The position numbers were made by a program, and so were the translations under genes. Under the pieces are notes generated by a model. That model did no database searches. It was not told the DNA's origin and saw nothing but the letters and a program-made list of their open reading frames with translations. From positions 10,167,017-10,231,016 of the forward strand of contig JAJEKV010000025.1 in NCBI GenBank assembly GCA_021234155.1: a stretch of 64,000 nucleotides of DNA, read 5' to 3'. The DNA is from Isoetes taiwanensis. Lineage: Eukaryota; Streptophyta; Lycopodiopsida; Isoetales; Isoetaceae. The first letter of the stretch is position 1, and the number at the start of each line of letters is the position of its first letter. Shown here piece after piece: positions 10,591 through 21,429 of the stretch.

Positions 10591-11765
10591 GATGCTCGTA
10601 GAAGTAGATAAAAATTTGAAACATCTCTTACCTATGATAAAATATCGCCTAGGTTATGGTGATTTATGGCCGAATACCAATTTGCATGAAAATGCCAAAC
10701 GACCCCCTTCTTCAAAAGGCTCCTCTTTCGAATCCAAATTAGCCAATTAGTCTCTGTTAATCCAAGCAGTGGTCGAAACTGTATGCCATCTATTCCTCAG
10801 AGTAAACCTCAAATTCCAAACTAAACTAAAGAGTAGGCATTCCAATGGACATTAACCAAAGCCCCATATCTACTACTCTTAACTTTTTAACTGTATGTTT
10901 ATATTAATAGTTACTACTATGTAACTTATCTTTTTGTTCTACGTTTATAGCTGAAAAAATGGTCTTTCGTCTATTGAAATTTTTGTATCTCAATTGAAAG
11001 GTTCAAATTGATCAACATTCTGTCATATGAAAGACAAAAAAAAAAAAAGTGCCTGTCATTGAAAAATTAGGAGGTGCCCTTCAAACTTGAATTCTGGGCC
11101 TCAACAACCCCTACCAAGACAGAAAAAACACTTCCTCGGCGTCCCGTAGTGTAATTTTACCCTAAAAATACCCCATGCAGGAAAAACAAGGCATCAAAAA
11201 GCAAGTTTAACATTATTATACCTTATAAAACCTTTTTTGCAACATCCCTGAAAACAACATTATAGACGTGGCAGTGAATATGCCAGACCTTCGCCCATTG
11301 GAGATAAAAATACGTTTTACCATTCACATGGGTATTCCACCTGCAAAATAATATAATCGAATTGAACCAGGACGGTATTCCAGTATTTAATTGTAAATAA
11401 TTTTGCAATCAAATAGTTCATCCTTGCCAATCAAATCTCTCCATTTGATCCTTCAAATGACATGAAATATCTTTTGACTTGCAGCTTGCGCTTGGTAAAC
11501 CAAAATAAAAATCTTGAACAAATTCACTTCGCTTCACCCTCCATTAGCGGCCGACTTCTAAATGTTCCAAATAATATGAATATGAGCAAAAAAAAACTAG
11601 CCGAGAAATGAACATGCATTTTTCACTTCAACTTGCACAAGGTTTCTTATTAGGACTAAAACTTATTGCACCTAAAGTTGTTTCTCCAAGATGTTTCACA
11701 ACTAAGCGTCGCTTAAAATCTCCAAACCGCCGCACCAATAGTCCATTTGGTCTTTTTACGTTAGC
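10591..11765. other. non-coding sequence, nothing recognised
   Basis: AT-rich, no protein motif. It lies downstream (minus-strand sense) of the last recognisable argininosuccinate lyase exon and may include its former 3' flank. Confidence 0.4.
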
Positions 11766-12340
11766 TTAACGGGCCGATCCAAAGGATTGAAATTTTCTAA
11801 TTGAGTTTTCAACACCAAGAAAACCATAGACATCATCTTCAAATACTGGATGGATACTTCTTAGCTCATGTAATGCAAGGTTTTGCAGCTCTGTTTGTTT
11901 GCTAATAGCTAATGCCACAGCTTTGCCTACAATCTCGTGAGATGTGCGAAATGGTATGCCCTAGCCCCGGGGATTTCACCATTAAAAAACCGTATGATAC
12001 ATGTGCGTGACTGGTTAGGGGTTTTTTTTCTTTTAACCCGTCCGCATACGGTCGAAGGAGAATACGGCTGCACCACCATTTTTTCGTAGGTGGTCGTGAA
12101 GGGGAGGTCTGGGGGGGAACTCTTCACCAGTTTGATACGTTAGGGGTTCTTCAAGATCCGAGGCTCTGAATCATAGGGGTTCTTGTAGTTCATCTGCTCC
12201 TGTCTACTTCAAAACTAGCACAGTAATTTCGATTTAGGGCAAGACTATGTTCCTGCACTTTGAAATCTCTTTTCATGCTCTACACTGAAAGCTTCGAACA
12301 TGAATCCAGGCCTGTCAAAAACAGGTTTTCTTGATCTACT

Positions 12341-12540
12341 TTGTTTTTACATATGCATTCAAGATCGATGCAGGCTTTAAAGATCTCAAAGGGTTTTTCC
12401 CATACAGGTTATAAATTCGAAACCTGTCCAGGCTTTGTTTGTGAAGTAGCTGCTGAAGCAGCTCACAATTTCGTTGATGGTCTGTGCCTACCCAAAAATA
12501 GTCTGGCTGGAGCAACTTCGATTTACTCCAGTGCCTAAGA
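12341..12540 (+). other. possible further captured exon, family not recognised
   Basis: A 65-codon open frame includes YKFETCPGFVCEVAAEAAHN followed by FVDGLCLPKNSLAGATS. It lies between the left inverted repeat and the BiP exons and has exon-like composition, unlike its AT-rich flanks. I cannot assign it to a family. Confidence 0.25.
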
Positions 12541-12636
12541 CATGTAGGTAAGAATGTGCCTCCTCATACTGGATTTTCATTTTTTTTCCCCGATCCCATT
12601 AACTCTGGCTCTAGGTCTCAACTTTTTCCTATTTAG

Positions 12637-12904
12637 GCATTTGGGCTGCATCTCTAATAGCAGCAGAAGAGGCTCCCAAATTGGGCACTGTTATTGGTAT
12701 TGATTTGGGAACAACATATTCCTGTGTGGGTGTTTATAAGAATGGACATGTAGAAATCATAGCCTTTGACCAAGGAAACCGTATTACCCCTTCATGGGTA
12801 GCCTTCACAGATTCAGAAAGGCTTATAGGAGAAGCAGCCAAGAATCAGGCTGCTGTTAATCCTGAGAGGACTATCTTTGATGTTAAACGTCTGATTGGAA
12901 GGAA
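12637..12904 (+). pseudogene. BiP-type Hsp70 fragment, exon with signal peptide end and N-terminal ATPase lobe
   Basis: BiP is the endoplasmic reticulum Hsp70 chaperone. After acceptor TATTTAG the frame reads [12 protein letters not shown], which is the end of an ER signal peptide. Then come [16 protein letters not shown] (Hsp70 phosphate-binding loop 1), [15 protein letters not shown], and [13 protein letters not shown] ending at donor GTAAGT. There are no stops. The normally invariant Asn in IIANDQGNR is Phe here (IIAFDQGNR). The first coding exon with the start ATG is absent, so this is a captured or truncated fragment. Intact frame and intact splice sites suggest recent origin. Confidence 0.92.
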
Positions 12905-13001
12905 GTAAGTGTTTCTTTATTTTATCCGAATTTATTCTGTTTCTTAGACGTCTTTGTTCATCATCAACTGGTTACTAAAACTTAATGGCATGCTGTTTTT
13001 A

Positions 13002-13217
13002 GGTTTGAGGACAAAGAGGTCCAACGTGATATGAAACTATTTCCTTACAAGATCATCAACAAAGAAGGAAAACCCTATATCCAGGTTAAGATCAAGGATG
13101 GGGAAGTTAAGGTTTTCAGTCCGGAGGAAATTAGTGCTATGATTTTGGTAAAAATGAAGGAAACTGCCGAGGCATTCTTAGGGAAGAAGGTCAAGGATGC
13201 TGTTGTCACTATTCCAG
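13002..13217 (+). pseudogene. BiP-type Hsp70 fragment, second exon
   Basis: It begins at acceptor TTTTTAG and, joined in phase to the exon ending at 12904, continues [18 protein letters not shown], then [20 protein letters not shown] and [11 protein letters not shown] to donor GTATGA. In BiP the next exon should open with AYFNDAQRQ; it is missing, as are the rest of the ATPase domain and the substrate-binding domain. The two exons together give about 160 clean codons, too short for a chaperone. Confidence 0.92.
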
Positions 13218-13311
13218 GTATGATTAAAAGAGTGCAGTTTGTTTTTATCCACTGAAAATTGTAGCATGACACAGATTTGAGTTTTTAGCTAATACTTTTT
13301 CCTGTTACATG

Positions 13312-13372
13312 TGACGATTTTGACCAATCATGGAATACTTCATCAAGCTCATCAAGAAAAAGTACAAGTACA
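13312..13372 (+). pseudogene. BiP scrap (ATPase domain, DFDQ...MEYFIKLIKKKY)
   Basis: GACGATTTTGACCAA encodes DDFDQ and, after a frame change, ATGGAATACTTCATCAAGCT begins MEYFIKLIKKKY. Both peptides are adjacent in BiP (GEDFDQ, MEYFIKLIKKKY). It lies 100 bp after the second exon, with the roughly 80 residues that normally separate them deleted. This confirms the locus is a deleted BiP copy and not an alternative short gene. Confidence 0.75.
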
Positions 13373-13621
13373 ACAAGATTGAGTGCACCTACTGCATAAA
13401 GGGAGCTTCAGAGATATTTATCGAGCGCATCTTTAACAGTTTTTTGACATTCAAATTTCATTCTTATACTGCCTTAGCATGAAAGCTTATGCCTACATTG
13501 TTTTTATGATTGCTTGCTTTCATAACATGATTTATGATGCCATTGCGCTTTAAACGGATCTTATGCTTTGAAAATGTAACAGAGTAACATTGGATAATGT
13601 TAAAACCAGGTCTTGCAAAAA

Positions 13622-14147
13622 ATCGAGCGGTCCTGGGGCTTTCCTACTTGGATAATGGCACTTCAAATATTTTGGAGTTCGCTACACAAAAGGTTATTGC
13701 AGTCTATTTGTTTCAACAATGCAGATAAGATTAAAATGAATTTAACATGAGAGGTCCACACGAGATTGGTTTTAATACATTGAAACTTCATTCCGGACCA
13801 TGATGGAGTTCCCTTTGGATCCCTTTTTTTTTAGTGTCAAGTCAGTTTATCGACTTGATCCCATCATTCTAACTATGGAATTGGTGCCACGAGGTGAGCT
13901 CTTGGGCCTTCCATTTGTGCCTGCATATCTAAATCCACAAACACAAGGAAGAAATGTTCTTCAGGAGCCGATGGTATTTTGGATTCAACTGGCTATTTTG
14001 ATAAGAATATTGACCATGCCTTTGGTTGATGCAGCTGGCAAGAATATCCATGTCTCAACAGATCAACAACTTCAAGCAGACCTTGGCAAGCATAAACGCA
14101 ACTCTAGGGCAAGAAGAATCTGTAAAGCTCATTGCTTTACAGACTAG
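13622..14147 (+). pseudogene. GDSL esterase/lipase gene fragments
   Basis: GDSL esterases are secreted serine hydrolases. A first piece ending at donor GTTATT (13693) reads LSYLDNGTSNILEFATQK, matching the block that normally starts FGDS; the Gly-Asp-Ser nucleophile motif has become LGLS. A second piece (about 13867-14030) reads NYGIGATRGE, then LLGLPFVPAYLNPQTQGRNV, and, after a frame change, GADGILDSTGYFDKNIDHAF. A third after TTGATGCAG reads LARISMSQQINNFKQTLAS and NATLGQEESVKLIALQT. Further downstream SFLSASLTRVSQLE (about 14250) may be another remnant. Frameshifts and loss of the nucleophile make it non-functional. It has the same orientation as the BiP pieces upstream. Confidence 0.8.
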
Positions 14148-15560
14148 GTGCATTGCCAAGGGTTGATGGAAATGAAGCTTTTAATCGGAAAGTATTGAAG
14201 AGGCCATGCACTCTTCATTGCTTTTTAAGGGTCCAGGGCTAATCTGACCTCTAGTTTTTTATCTGCAAGTCTCACAAGGGTAAGCCAGCTAGAGTTGATA
14301 TTGGCGATGCAATTTTCGATGATGTTGGACGTTTTTTATGGTGTTGTTTTTCCACCACTTCACAAGGCACCTCTTCCTGGACATGCTTAAACACTGGATA
14401 AATTTGTAGTCTTCATTGGCAGTTATTCAGAACAGTAGAAACAGTGGTTTTACAAAGAAGCTTCATTGAAGGGTATAAGTAAATAGGTCAGCTATGGCGG
14501 CCAATAAGAGAGTGATGCAATGGAGATGCCATGGCTGATTTTGCTAATATTTGCAATTGCATGCTCTGCTATGCTTAATCCGGCAGTACTAGGAAATGGA
14601 CTGTCAGCTTTGTAAAGCATATTTTTGCCTCCAAATGGTAGCCATTGCTGGGTTTTCTGGAAACGGCCTTGCTGATTTGGGGAGCCAACATAGGGTAGAA
14701 ACAATGTATGTGGGTCTGCGGACTCGATTTCAATTTGCTATTATACTACTGTTGCATCAGAGCATAGGCACCATGCTGGGGTTCCAACTCCGTGGCTCTA
14801 TTTCAGTTTCTAATGCTTTCATACTCATCTTGTAACAGAGTTTTTAAGTCCAATTGTTTTTTGCTGCAGTGCACTTATGTGGAATTGATTCCAGCCAATT
14901 ATGCCAAGCATTGACAACCATTGAGTTATATTTGATCTGGCAGTTGACCTCATGGCATCAAAACTTGGCTGTTTGACCCCATCTTCATTTGCAAAGAATG
15001 CTCCTCACATGGGATATTCCTTATAAAATGCTGCAATCTAATGGCCCCAAAAAAATGTGGATGGAGGACCAATTATAACCTAGAAGATTGGATAAAAAAA
15101 ATTTGCTGTATAGGGTAAATTTATTGCTAAATATGGGTTTTATAAGATTAAGCATTGTACTAGCTAGCCTTGGATGCTGAGTTTTTCCTCACATGTGATG
15201 GCAATGGTAGATAGGATGGCCATGTGATCACATTTAGCCATAGAGTTACTTAACCATAGTGTGATAGAGTAACACATACAACATACATATTCGTGATATT
15301 ATTTGCTAGTGTTATCATGACATGTACAAAAGATGTTCAACATCCCTCATGCGCTAACAATTTATAGTGAATGTTAAGATTCGCCTTGTAAACTATAAAT
15401 TTTCTAAGATTTCTTAGACTTTCGCCACACTTTCTCTTCCACGTCGACGAAGATTCGCCAGATATTTTACATCTTGCGAGACTAAAAAAAGTTAGACACA
15501 ACACTAGTAATGCTTTTAGATGCTTTTGTGGATTATGATAGATTACAGTACCTTCTTGCA
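14148..15560 (+). other. remaining GDSL-like debris and non-coding sequence
   Basis: Up to about 14.35 kb I see weak GDSL-like peptide remnants. From 14.5 kb an open stretch MEMPWLILLIFAIACSA looks like a signal peptide but stops after about 30 codons. The rest to 15.5 kb has no recognisable coding sequence. Confidence 0.3.
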
Positions 15561-15561
15561 G

Positions 15562-15662
15562 GCGGTATCAGAGGAACAGATAATGTTAAAGCTCTTTATC
15601 GACGTGGTAAGGCACAAGTTGCTCTTGGCAGAATAGGTGAAGCAAGGAATGATTTTAAAAAA
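15562..15662 (+). pseudogene. single TPR exon (FKBP/TPR co-chaperone-like fragment)
   Basis: Between acceptor CTTGCAG and donor GTAAAG the frame reads DNVKALYRRGKAQVALGRIG followed by EARNDFKK. This is a tetratricopeptide repeat of the kind found in FKBP- and Hsp90-associated proteins (NVKALYRRGxA, LG, EA, DF). Only one exon is present. It is the third gene fragment on the plus strand inside the 11961-15961 segment. Confidence 0.75.
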
Positions 15663-16690
15663 GTAAAGATGCGAGAAATGTCTATTAAACACATTGTGAA
15701 TTTTTTTTCCTTCTCCACAAACCATTTTTTCTCTGAATAAGGCTACGACACAAACTCAAGTACAAAGATCGGGTAGGGGTATGTAAAACGTAACATAGTC
15801 CCAAGCAGTATATCTATGGTAGGGTGTGAAACGGGTTTTCCTATTTTGTTTATGTAGGGGTTTTCGACCTCCAAAAGTCGATTATACAAAGGGGTTTTCG
15901 GTGACCCTTGCACGCACATGAGGTATCCCCATGTGCCTAGGTGAAACCCCCGGGGCCCTAGCAACATATGAACATTGTTTAGAAAGCCAAAAGAACATAT
16001 AAAAGTAATGGTTAAAAAGTCAACCTTTGAAACCAGGTAATCGGCCATTGTTGTGGCATCAAGGTGTCCAGCAGACAAGGATTGTGCAATTCTTTCTCGA
16101 TTGAAAGTCACGTTTCAAACAAACTCATTGCTCATTTCTAGCATAGCCATGGTAGTTCTTACACTATCAAATAGAGGCTCTTTATTCTCCGCACATGAAA
16201 GTTTTTATCCGAGACTACGAACATAAATGGCAACAAAGATAGGAACACACCAAGATCTCAATTGTAAGCTTGAGGAAGACCTTTACTGAGCACCAACAAT
16301 GTGGTCAAATCGCCTTTATTACTTTGTTGATTTTCCTTGAACAAGTTCCATAGAATCGATTTTTCTTACGAGGCATTATGCTACTACCACTTGAAACAAC
16401 ATCACTAGGTATGAGAAATCCAAATTCTTCAATGGCCCAAAGAACCCATTCTTACGCAAGGCGTGATAGGTGGACAACAAGGCGGCAATTATTGAGTTTG
16501 CGGATAGCAACTCAATTAAGAACTTCGCGATCGAGATCAGCATCCACATTTACTTTGCATGTTAAACATCGAGGATTTCTTGTCGGTAAAAGCAAAATCT
16601 TTGGATAGTTCAGTTAGCTAACCTATTCCTAAGAGGAGTTTGAAAAACCCGAGCTTACGTGGTGGCATGTCGGTCAATTGACAATCCAGT

Positions 16691-18224
16691 TCCGGCAATA
16701 TAATGTGATCCTAAAATTGGCAAAACTCTAGCACACTATGTATTGTTATGGTTGATTATTCATGTGTAAATGTATTGCTTGATAATGTGTGTTCCCAATA
16801 TATTATAAGTTGGTCTTTAAATAACATCAGCATGAAACCACAAACCAAAATATGGAGACACATCCTCGAGATACTATAGGGCAACCCTTCATGCACATCA
16901 ATTATGTGATAGTATGCTCAATTGGCACTCTCGTGCAAGGCATTGTGAAGATCATCTTACTTTTGCTTCTCCTTTTCCTGCTCCTCCATGTTCATTCATA
17001 TAAACATAAAATGCGAATTTAAGGGCTCAGATCCCAAGAATTTAAAATGTATGATCGAAACTTCTATAGGAACTTCTGTCAGAATATAGTGTGGCCACTA
17101 AAAAATAGATCCCCGCCTATTTAGAAAAAAGAAGTGTCATTTCAAAAGAGATTTGCCCTGTCTTTCTGGCATACACAACATGAAAATTAAAAAAGATGAT
17201 ATAGAGTCTTAGGTAATGTGGTAGTAGATATGAGATTGGTTGTTGGAATAGAGCAACAATTGCATAATTGGAGCTTGGGCTTACCAAGTTTAAAAACATG
17301 GGGTATGGGCACCTTAATATTGTAAATGCTATGGACTATGGACAGAGGAACATCTATAAGCTGCCAGTATCTTAGCCTGGGCTACAACAATAACACACAA
17401 GCAGATGGGTAAATGCCATGGAAATATTTCACAACTTGAACAATCCATTGCAATAGTCAGAATACGATGTACCAATAATAAACTGAACTTCAAGAGCCAA
17501 AGCACTTCTCATAAAACCTTAATTCTTCATGCTTTAAAGAACAATGCAATGCTCGACAGATACTATCCGTATATCCTTAGATACCCAGCCCACTGGCAAT
17601 TCGGGCTACATTTCCATGGAGGCTGACTTGGCTTCAAAACTTGAAGTCCTCCAAATTTGAATTTTTAACCTTTATGGAACAAGCTTTATGGAACAGGTGG
17701 CCACCTAAAGTTGGTAATATGATTTTTTTGTTAACTTCTACCATTTCTAAAAATATATACCACCGCCTTTCAAGCATGATTTCATTAATTAGAGAAATTT
17801 GGAATTCTCGTTTAGCATGAAATAGGTTAGAGGGTAGCCATACAGTGCAAAAACTGCTACCAACTGAGTAAAAGTTGGCGTTTTTTTGCACAAATTCTGC
17901 AAATGATTCAGTGTTCTGCGGAAATATAATTTTTACAGCTCATGCAAAGGTCCATCGCCAGTAGAATATAGTAGGAGGGAATGCTCAAACTTATCGCAAG
18001 AATCATAACAGCGATGTTTATGATTGAAAGGAGACAAAATAATGAGCCTTTTATTAAGACCATATGAGAGCATTGTGTTAAAATAAGGTACCGAGGAGCA
18101 AGCATATCACAAAAATTCAAGATTTAAAGCCATATAATTGCTAGGAGGATCGGGTCGCGATTATTTTAGCATTAAACATATGGTAAAAGATATGGTTAAA
18201 GACAAAAGATATGGTAATACATAT
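16691..18224. other. non-coding; possible lost 5' exons of the argininosuccinate lyase copy
   Basis: I searched the minus strand for the N-terminal blocks of argininosuccinate lyase (LWGGRF, HTARSRNDQ, GYTHLQ) and found none I would defend. No other gene recognised. Confidence 0.4.
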
Positions 18225-18227
18225 TCA

Positions 18228-21102
18228 CAAAACCAAAATTTCCATTGAAGGAAGTAATATACAACATTCATTATTCTCGATTGTGTTTTGGATACTTGAT
18301 CGTATCACACCCATTTCATTGGCCATGCGGATGACATGCTCTCTACCCAATTCCATAGCTTGTGTTGTGTCCATCTCCGAATAACACGTGACCTTCGGAA
18401 TCTCAACACCTATGGCGTTTGCGATCTTATGCGCAGATGTGAATCGGGCTCCCATTTATCAACATCCTTTACCCGCTCCGGCCTATAAGTTCCTTTCGGA
18501 TTCATGTAGTAACTGGCGTGGATGAGAGAGCCGCTTCTTCTTTGTGTACCGATGCTCTTGTGTCCCGAGAACCTCATCTTCGTCAGTTTCCATGTGCTCT
18601 TGGTTACGCCTTCCATGTCTTTGGTGGTCTGTTTCCATGTGTTCTAAGCCCACGTATTCAAACTTATGTTCGCCTGTCAAGAAAGGCATGTACCCATCAA
18701 GCTTCTCATTAAGTGCACTCAATTTTTGAAAAGTGGGCTCCAGGGCTTCTATACCTTTTTCCGTCTCTTCAAGCAAGCGCTTTGTTTCTTGCATTCTCTC
18801 TTCGTAGGACTTAGCATCGAGGTTCTCCAAAATGGAATCCAGCTTTGATAGATCTGTGTTTTGGGTGATACTGATGTTGGGCAGAGCTGGATCAGGCTCA
18901 ACATTCTCTGCTTTCTCTTCTTCTTCAAACCCCCCCGTACTTTGATTGGCCATTTTCTCAAGCGTTTCCAAGAACGCCCTCAGGAAACGGCACACTTTAC
19001 CTGAACTTCGGTTGCGCTCTTTTGCCTTGCATAAGAGCAACACGAAATTGCCCCAAAGTAAAAGAAATCCGTAAGCCAACCATCGGTCGGGCAATTTTGT
19101 TCAACAATATGGTAGGCATACGAGGTTTTTCGGTGACATTTCAATACAAGATCTCCTTCCATTGCCGCCCATTTGAATCTTGGTTTGTTCGTAAAAGAGT
19201 CCGAAATTTCTTTTTATCTTCTCATCGGCATCCTCATTACTGTTAGCGGCATTGGAGGCAATGGTGTTGACTTAGGAGCCTTGCCGTGTGGAGATAGGCT
19301 AAGCTCCACTCGGGTTGCCGCCGGGTGCTACCACTAACATCACTCCTGTTAATGCACATATGACTAATAAAGTCTTGATGTTCTTTCACCCTTCGTTTGC
19401 TCTCCCATCCCATTTCTTCATAAGAACCTAAAGATAGGTAGCCACCACCTGAATTTGCTTCTCGATTTGCACAAGCAATTGGGCAAATTCACTGAGCGCA
19501 TGATAATAACCAAGTGATAAACTTTGGCATTCGTCATGGTAGCTATCCTTGTAAATAGATCTGTGTATTTCTTGCAATCCCATACCTTGTTTATCCCTCG
19601 GATGTCAATGAATATCAATGTCGCATTCTCTGACACTTGGGAGGAAGTAGGGATGCCATCCTTCGTCACTGCTATGACAATATTTTTTCTTTTTCCTTTC
19701 TTTTTCTAGCCTCTTCTGGCTTTAGAATATTCCTGATTGGCTCCAGAAAGGCTACAGGTAGGTTACCTAGTGTATGATCCTTGTTATAGTTAGCCTTCAC
19801 GTACTCTGTATCGGTATCTGATATATCCAGTATTCTCTGTTCATTCAAATCAGGAAAAGCCTGAAGCAATTCCTCCCAGCTATCGAAATCCTTCTGCAGC
19901 AAATTTGTGGCATAAGATAAAATTTCGCGCCTCATAAAAGTGAGGGTTCTGATGTCAGTTGCCCGTTGTTTGCAATCAAATCTCCCGCTATAACCTGACT
20001 GCACCTTTAAATACGTCTTGCCTTCTATAATCTCATCGAAAGCAACGGGACACCCCGTGATTCGACATACCTCGTAGCAACCGGAGCCAGGTCTTGTTAA
20101 AGAATTCTTTGGATGGCTTGTCCGGAAACTCACCATGGTCGTCACTGAGTTTACGACTCACCCACAGACCGGCAACTTCCATTAACTTCTTAAAAACCTT
20201 CTCATCCATAAAAATAAATTGTTTTTCATTCTTAAGCTCCCCTGACTTTCAAGGTGGTCGTTGCAATTTCATGGAAATCCCGCAGAAGCAAAAGGTCATC
20301 AAGATCAAGACACATGATGTTGGCTTAGTAGAAAATAAATAAATACCTTCCAAGCTGAAGTTGTAGCTGTCCCTATAGGTCCTTGTGGAGGACAGCCATA
20401 AGCCTTGTGCTGATGACGAAGTTGTTGCAGTTTTTCAATCAGTGGCTCTCTGTACACGGTGTTTGCAATTACTTCGTTGCATTGAATACTCAACTCTATA
20501 TATTCCTTGTCTGTAAGATTTCCGTTGAGCACCCTCGATCTTCTTCTAGCATATACTTTGGCAAATTCTAGTTCTTTTGCTCCAACCGGGCCGAATGACG
20601 GCCAGAACAAAGGAGTTGTGCGGCGCCAAATACCGTGGTTGCCGTAAATAATATAAAATTTCTTGCCCTTCAAATCTTCCGATTGCTCCATGTCACCCCC
20701 TCCCCGAAAGATAGACAACCATCAAGTCAAATCTACATAACGAGTGTCCAAAAGATAAAGAAATCGTACACGGTAATTAGGTCAAATGGCACTAAGTCGG
20801 CGAGGTGTGAGGACCTCTGTCGGGTATGTCTTGAAGCTTTTAACCAGAGTTTGAACATGGTCATTTGACCGCATTCTGTGTGTCAAGTTTGCTGGTGCAG
20901 GTTCACAATAAAAAATAGAAATCTTTGTAAACCAATTAACCCCTAAGGGGTAAAACCTTTTGAACTGTTCAAGCTTCTGAGTGGTTTGCTCTGCCATCTT
21001 GCGTTCCTCTTCCGGATTGAACTTCAACTCGACTGGAATGGCAGGTGCGTGGGAATGCAATACCAACTTACCATTTAGCAACCATGTCATAATAATTGGC
21101 AA
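18228..21102 (-). pseudogene. decayed gene with a ParB/sulfiredoxin-like N-terminal region and an acidic coiled-coil C-terminal region
   Basis: Minus strand, from the right. Residues of the first segment (21102-20785) include NWFTKISIFYCEP, THRMRSNDHVQTLVKSFKTY and PTEVLTP. The next (20691-20340) has GKKFYIIYGNHGIW and, after a 1-base frame change, AAQLL. That order (R..dhV..L..Sf....P.evltP, then yiiDGNHRiwAA) resembles the ParB/sulfiredoxin N-terminal fold; here the DGNHR core is YGNHG. An intron (donor GTATTT) follows SAWK. Then come KKLMEVAGLWVSRKLSDDHG and EFPDKPSKEFFNKTWLRLL, a segment with WEELLQAFPDLNEQ and EARKRKEKEK, an A-run frameshift near 19682, IVIAVTKDGIPTSS and TLIFIDIRGI, another frameshift, LSEFAQLLVQIEKQIQVV, then an acidic helical region (18960-18480) with LLEETEKGIEALEPTFQKL and a repeated EHMETD. 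At least four frame breaks and several stops exist, yet the peptide thread is continuous. The domain name is an inference from one motif. Confidence 0.5.
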
Positions 21103-21117
21103 GTTGTAATCCTACCA

Positions 21118-21328
21118 AGCAGGCCACAGTCCTCTACTCTCAATTGTGCATCCAACTGGACATGTGACCACACTACATTGCTTTGTTGGGCCCTGCCCCC
21201 AACCACTTTACATTGCGTCTGTGGGTTTTGACACCCAACAGTTCAAAGTGCGATTCTGGGCGGTCTCAAACTCGAGACCTATAGTTGCTAGACCTAGTGT
21301 ATTACCACTAGACTAAACGACCAGACGC
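21118..21328 (-). mobile_element. tRNA-derived SINE
   Basis: On the minus strand the head reads GTTTAGTCTAGTGGTAATAC (an A-box-like element as in tRNA genes) and about 35 nt later GGTCTCGAGTTTGAGACC (B-box-like). These are the internal RNA polymerase III promoter boxes. The body runs about 150 bp further left with no coding capacity. It has no tRNA 3' half, so it is a SINE head and not a tRNA gene. Ends and target duplication are not resolved. Confidence 0.6.
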
Positions 21329-21429
21329 ATGAAGATACATTTATAAAGCTTTATTCATAATAGCATTTTGGGGGCAATCCACAGTGCTTTGCACCTTGTT
21401 TGGCTATTATATTCATTCTTTTGTGCACT

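Larger units (their letters stand above)
11961..15961. mobile_element. 4.0-kb segment with inverted-repeat ends carrying several host gene fragments (Pack-type element candidate)
   Basis: The left end reads CTAGCCCCGGGGATTTCACC (11961) and the right end, reverse-complemented, reads CTAGGGCCCCGGGGGTTTCA (from 15961). Further in, the left has GATACATGTGCGTG and the right has GATACCTCATGTGCGTG, so the inverted similarity spans about 50 bp. Inside, all on the plus strand, are two BiP exons and a third BiP scrap, GDSL-esterase exons and one TPR exon, with splice sites preserved. The segment exactly fills an intron of the argininosuccinate lyase pseudogene; its left CTAG end coincides with the intron acceptor. 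I see no target duplication. Gene-fragment capture between inverted repeats is what Pack-MULEs do. A Helitron would not have inverted ends. Confidence concerns the single-element interpretation; the fragments themselves are much surer. Confidence 0.45.
11766..16690 (-). pseudogene. argininosuccinate lyase pseudogene (multi-exon)
   Basis: Argininosuccinate lyase splits argininosuccinate into arginine and fumarate in arginine synthesis (plastid in plants). Reading the minus strand from the right I see AGTGLSIDRH (about 16.68 kb), then VHLSRLA and EWVLWAIEEFGFLIPSD, and the fumarate-lyase signature as GSSIMPRKKN (near 16.37 kb; the family has GSSxMPxKxNP). GDLTTLLVLSKGLPQAYN follows. A next exon, 16186-16025, contains KEPLFDSVRTT and NVTFNRERIAQSL and ends DYLVSK at donor GTTGAC. 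The last exon, 11960-11766, starts GIPFRTSHEIVGKAVALAIS, includes ELRSIHPVFEDDVYGFLG, and stops early at GSAR. In-frame stops (after MSNEFV, AYN and SRLA) and a lost Pro after the signature mark a dead copy. The N-terminal third was not found. The 4-kb gap between the last two exons is filled by the fragment-bearing element described separately. Conserved order and phase make the identification firm. Confidence 0.88.

Noticed and set aside
11961-15961. Helitron as the carrier of the gene fragments
   Set aside because: Although an end reads CTAG, both ends are inverted repeats and the insertion is not between A and T. Helitrons lack terminal inverted repeats.
21255-21328. A genuine tRNA gene
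   Set aside because: A- and B-box-like motifs are present but no acceptor stem or 3' half pairs up, and the sequence continues as a SINE body.
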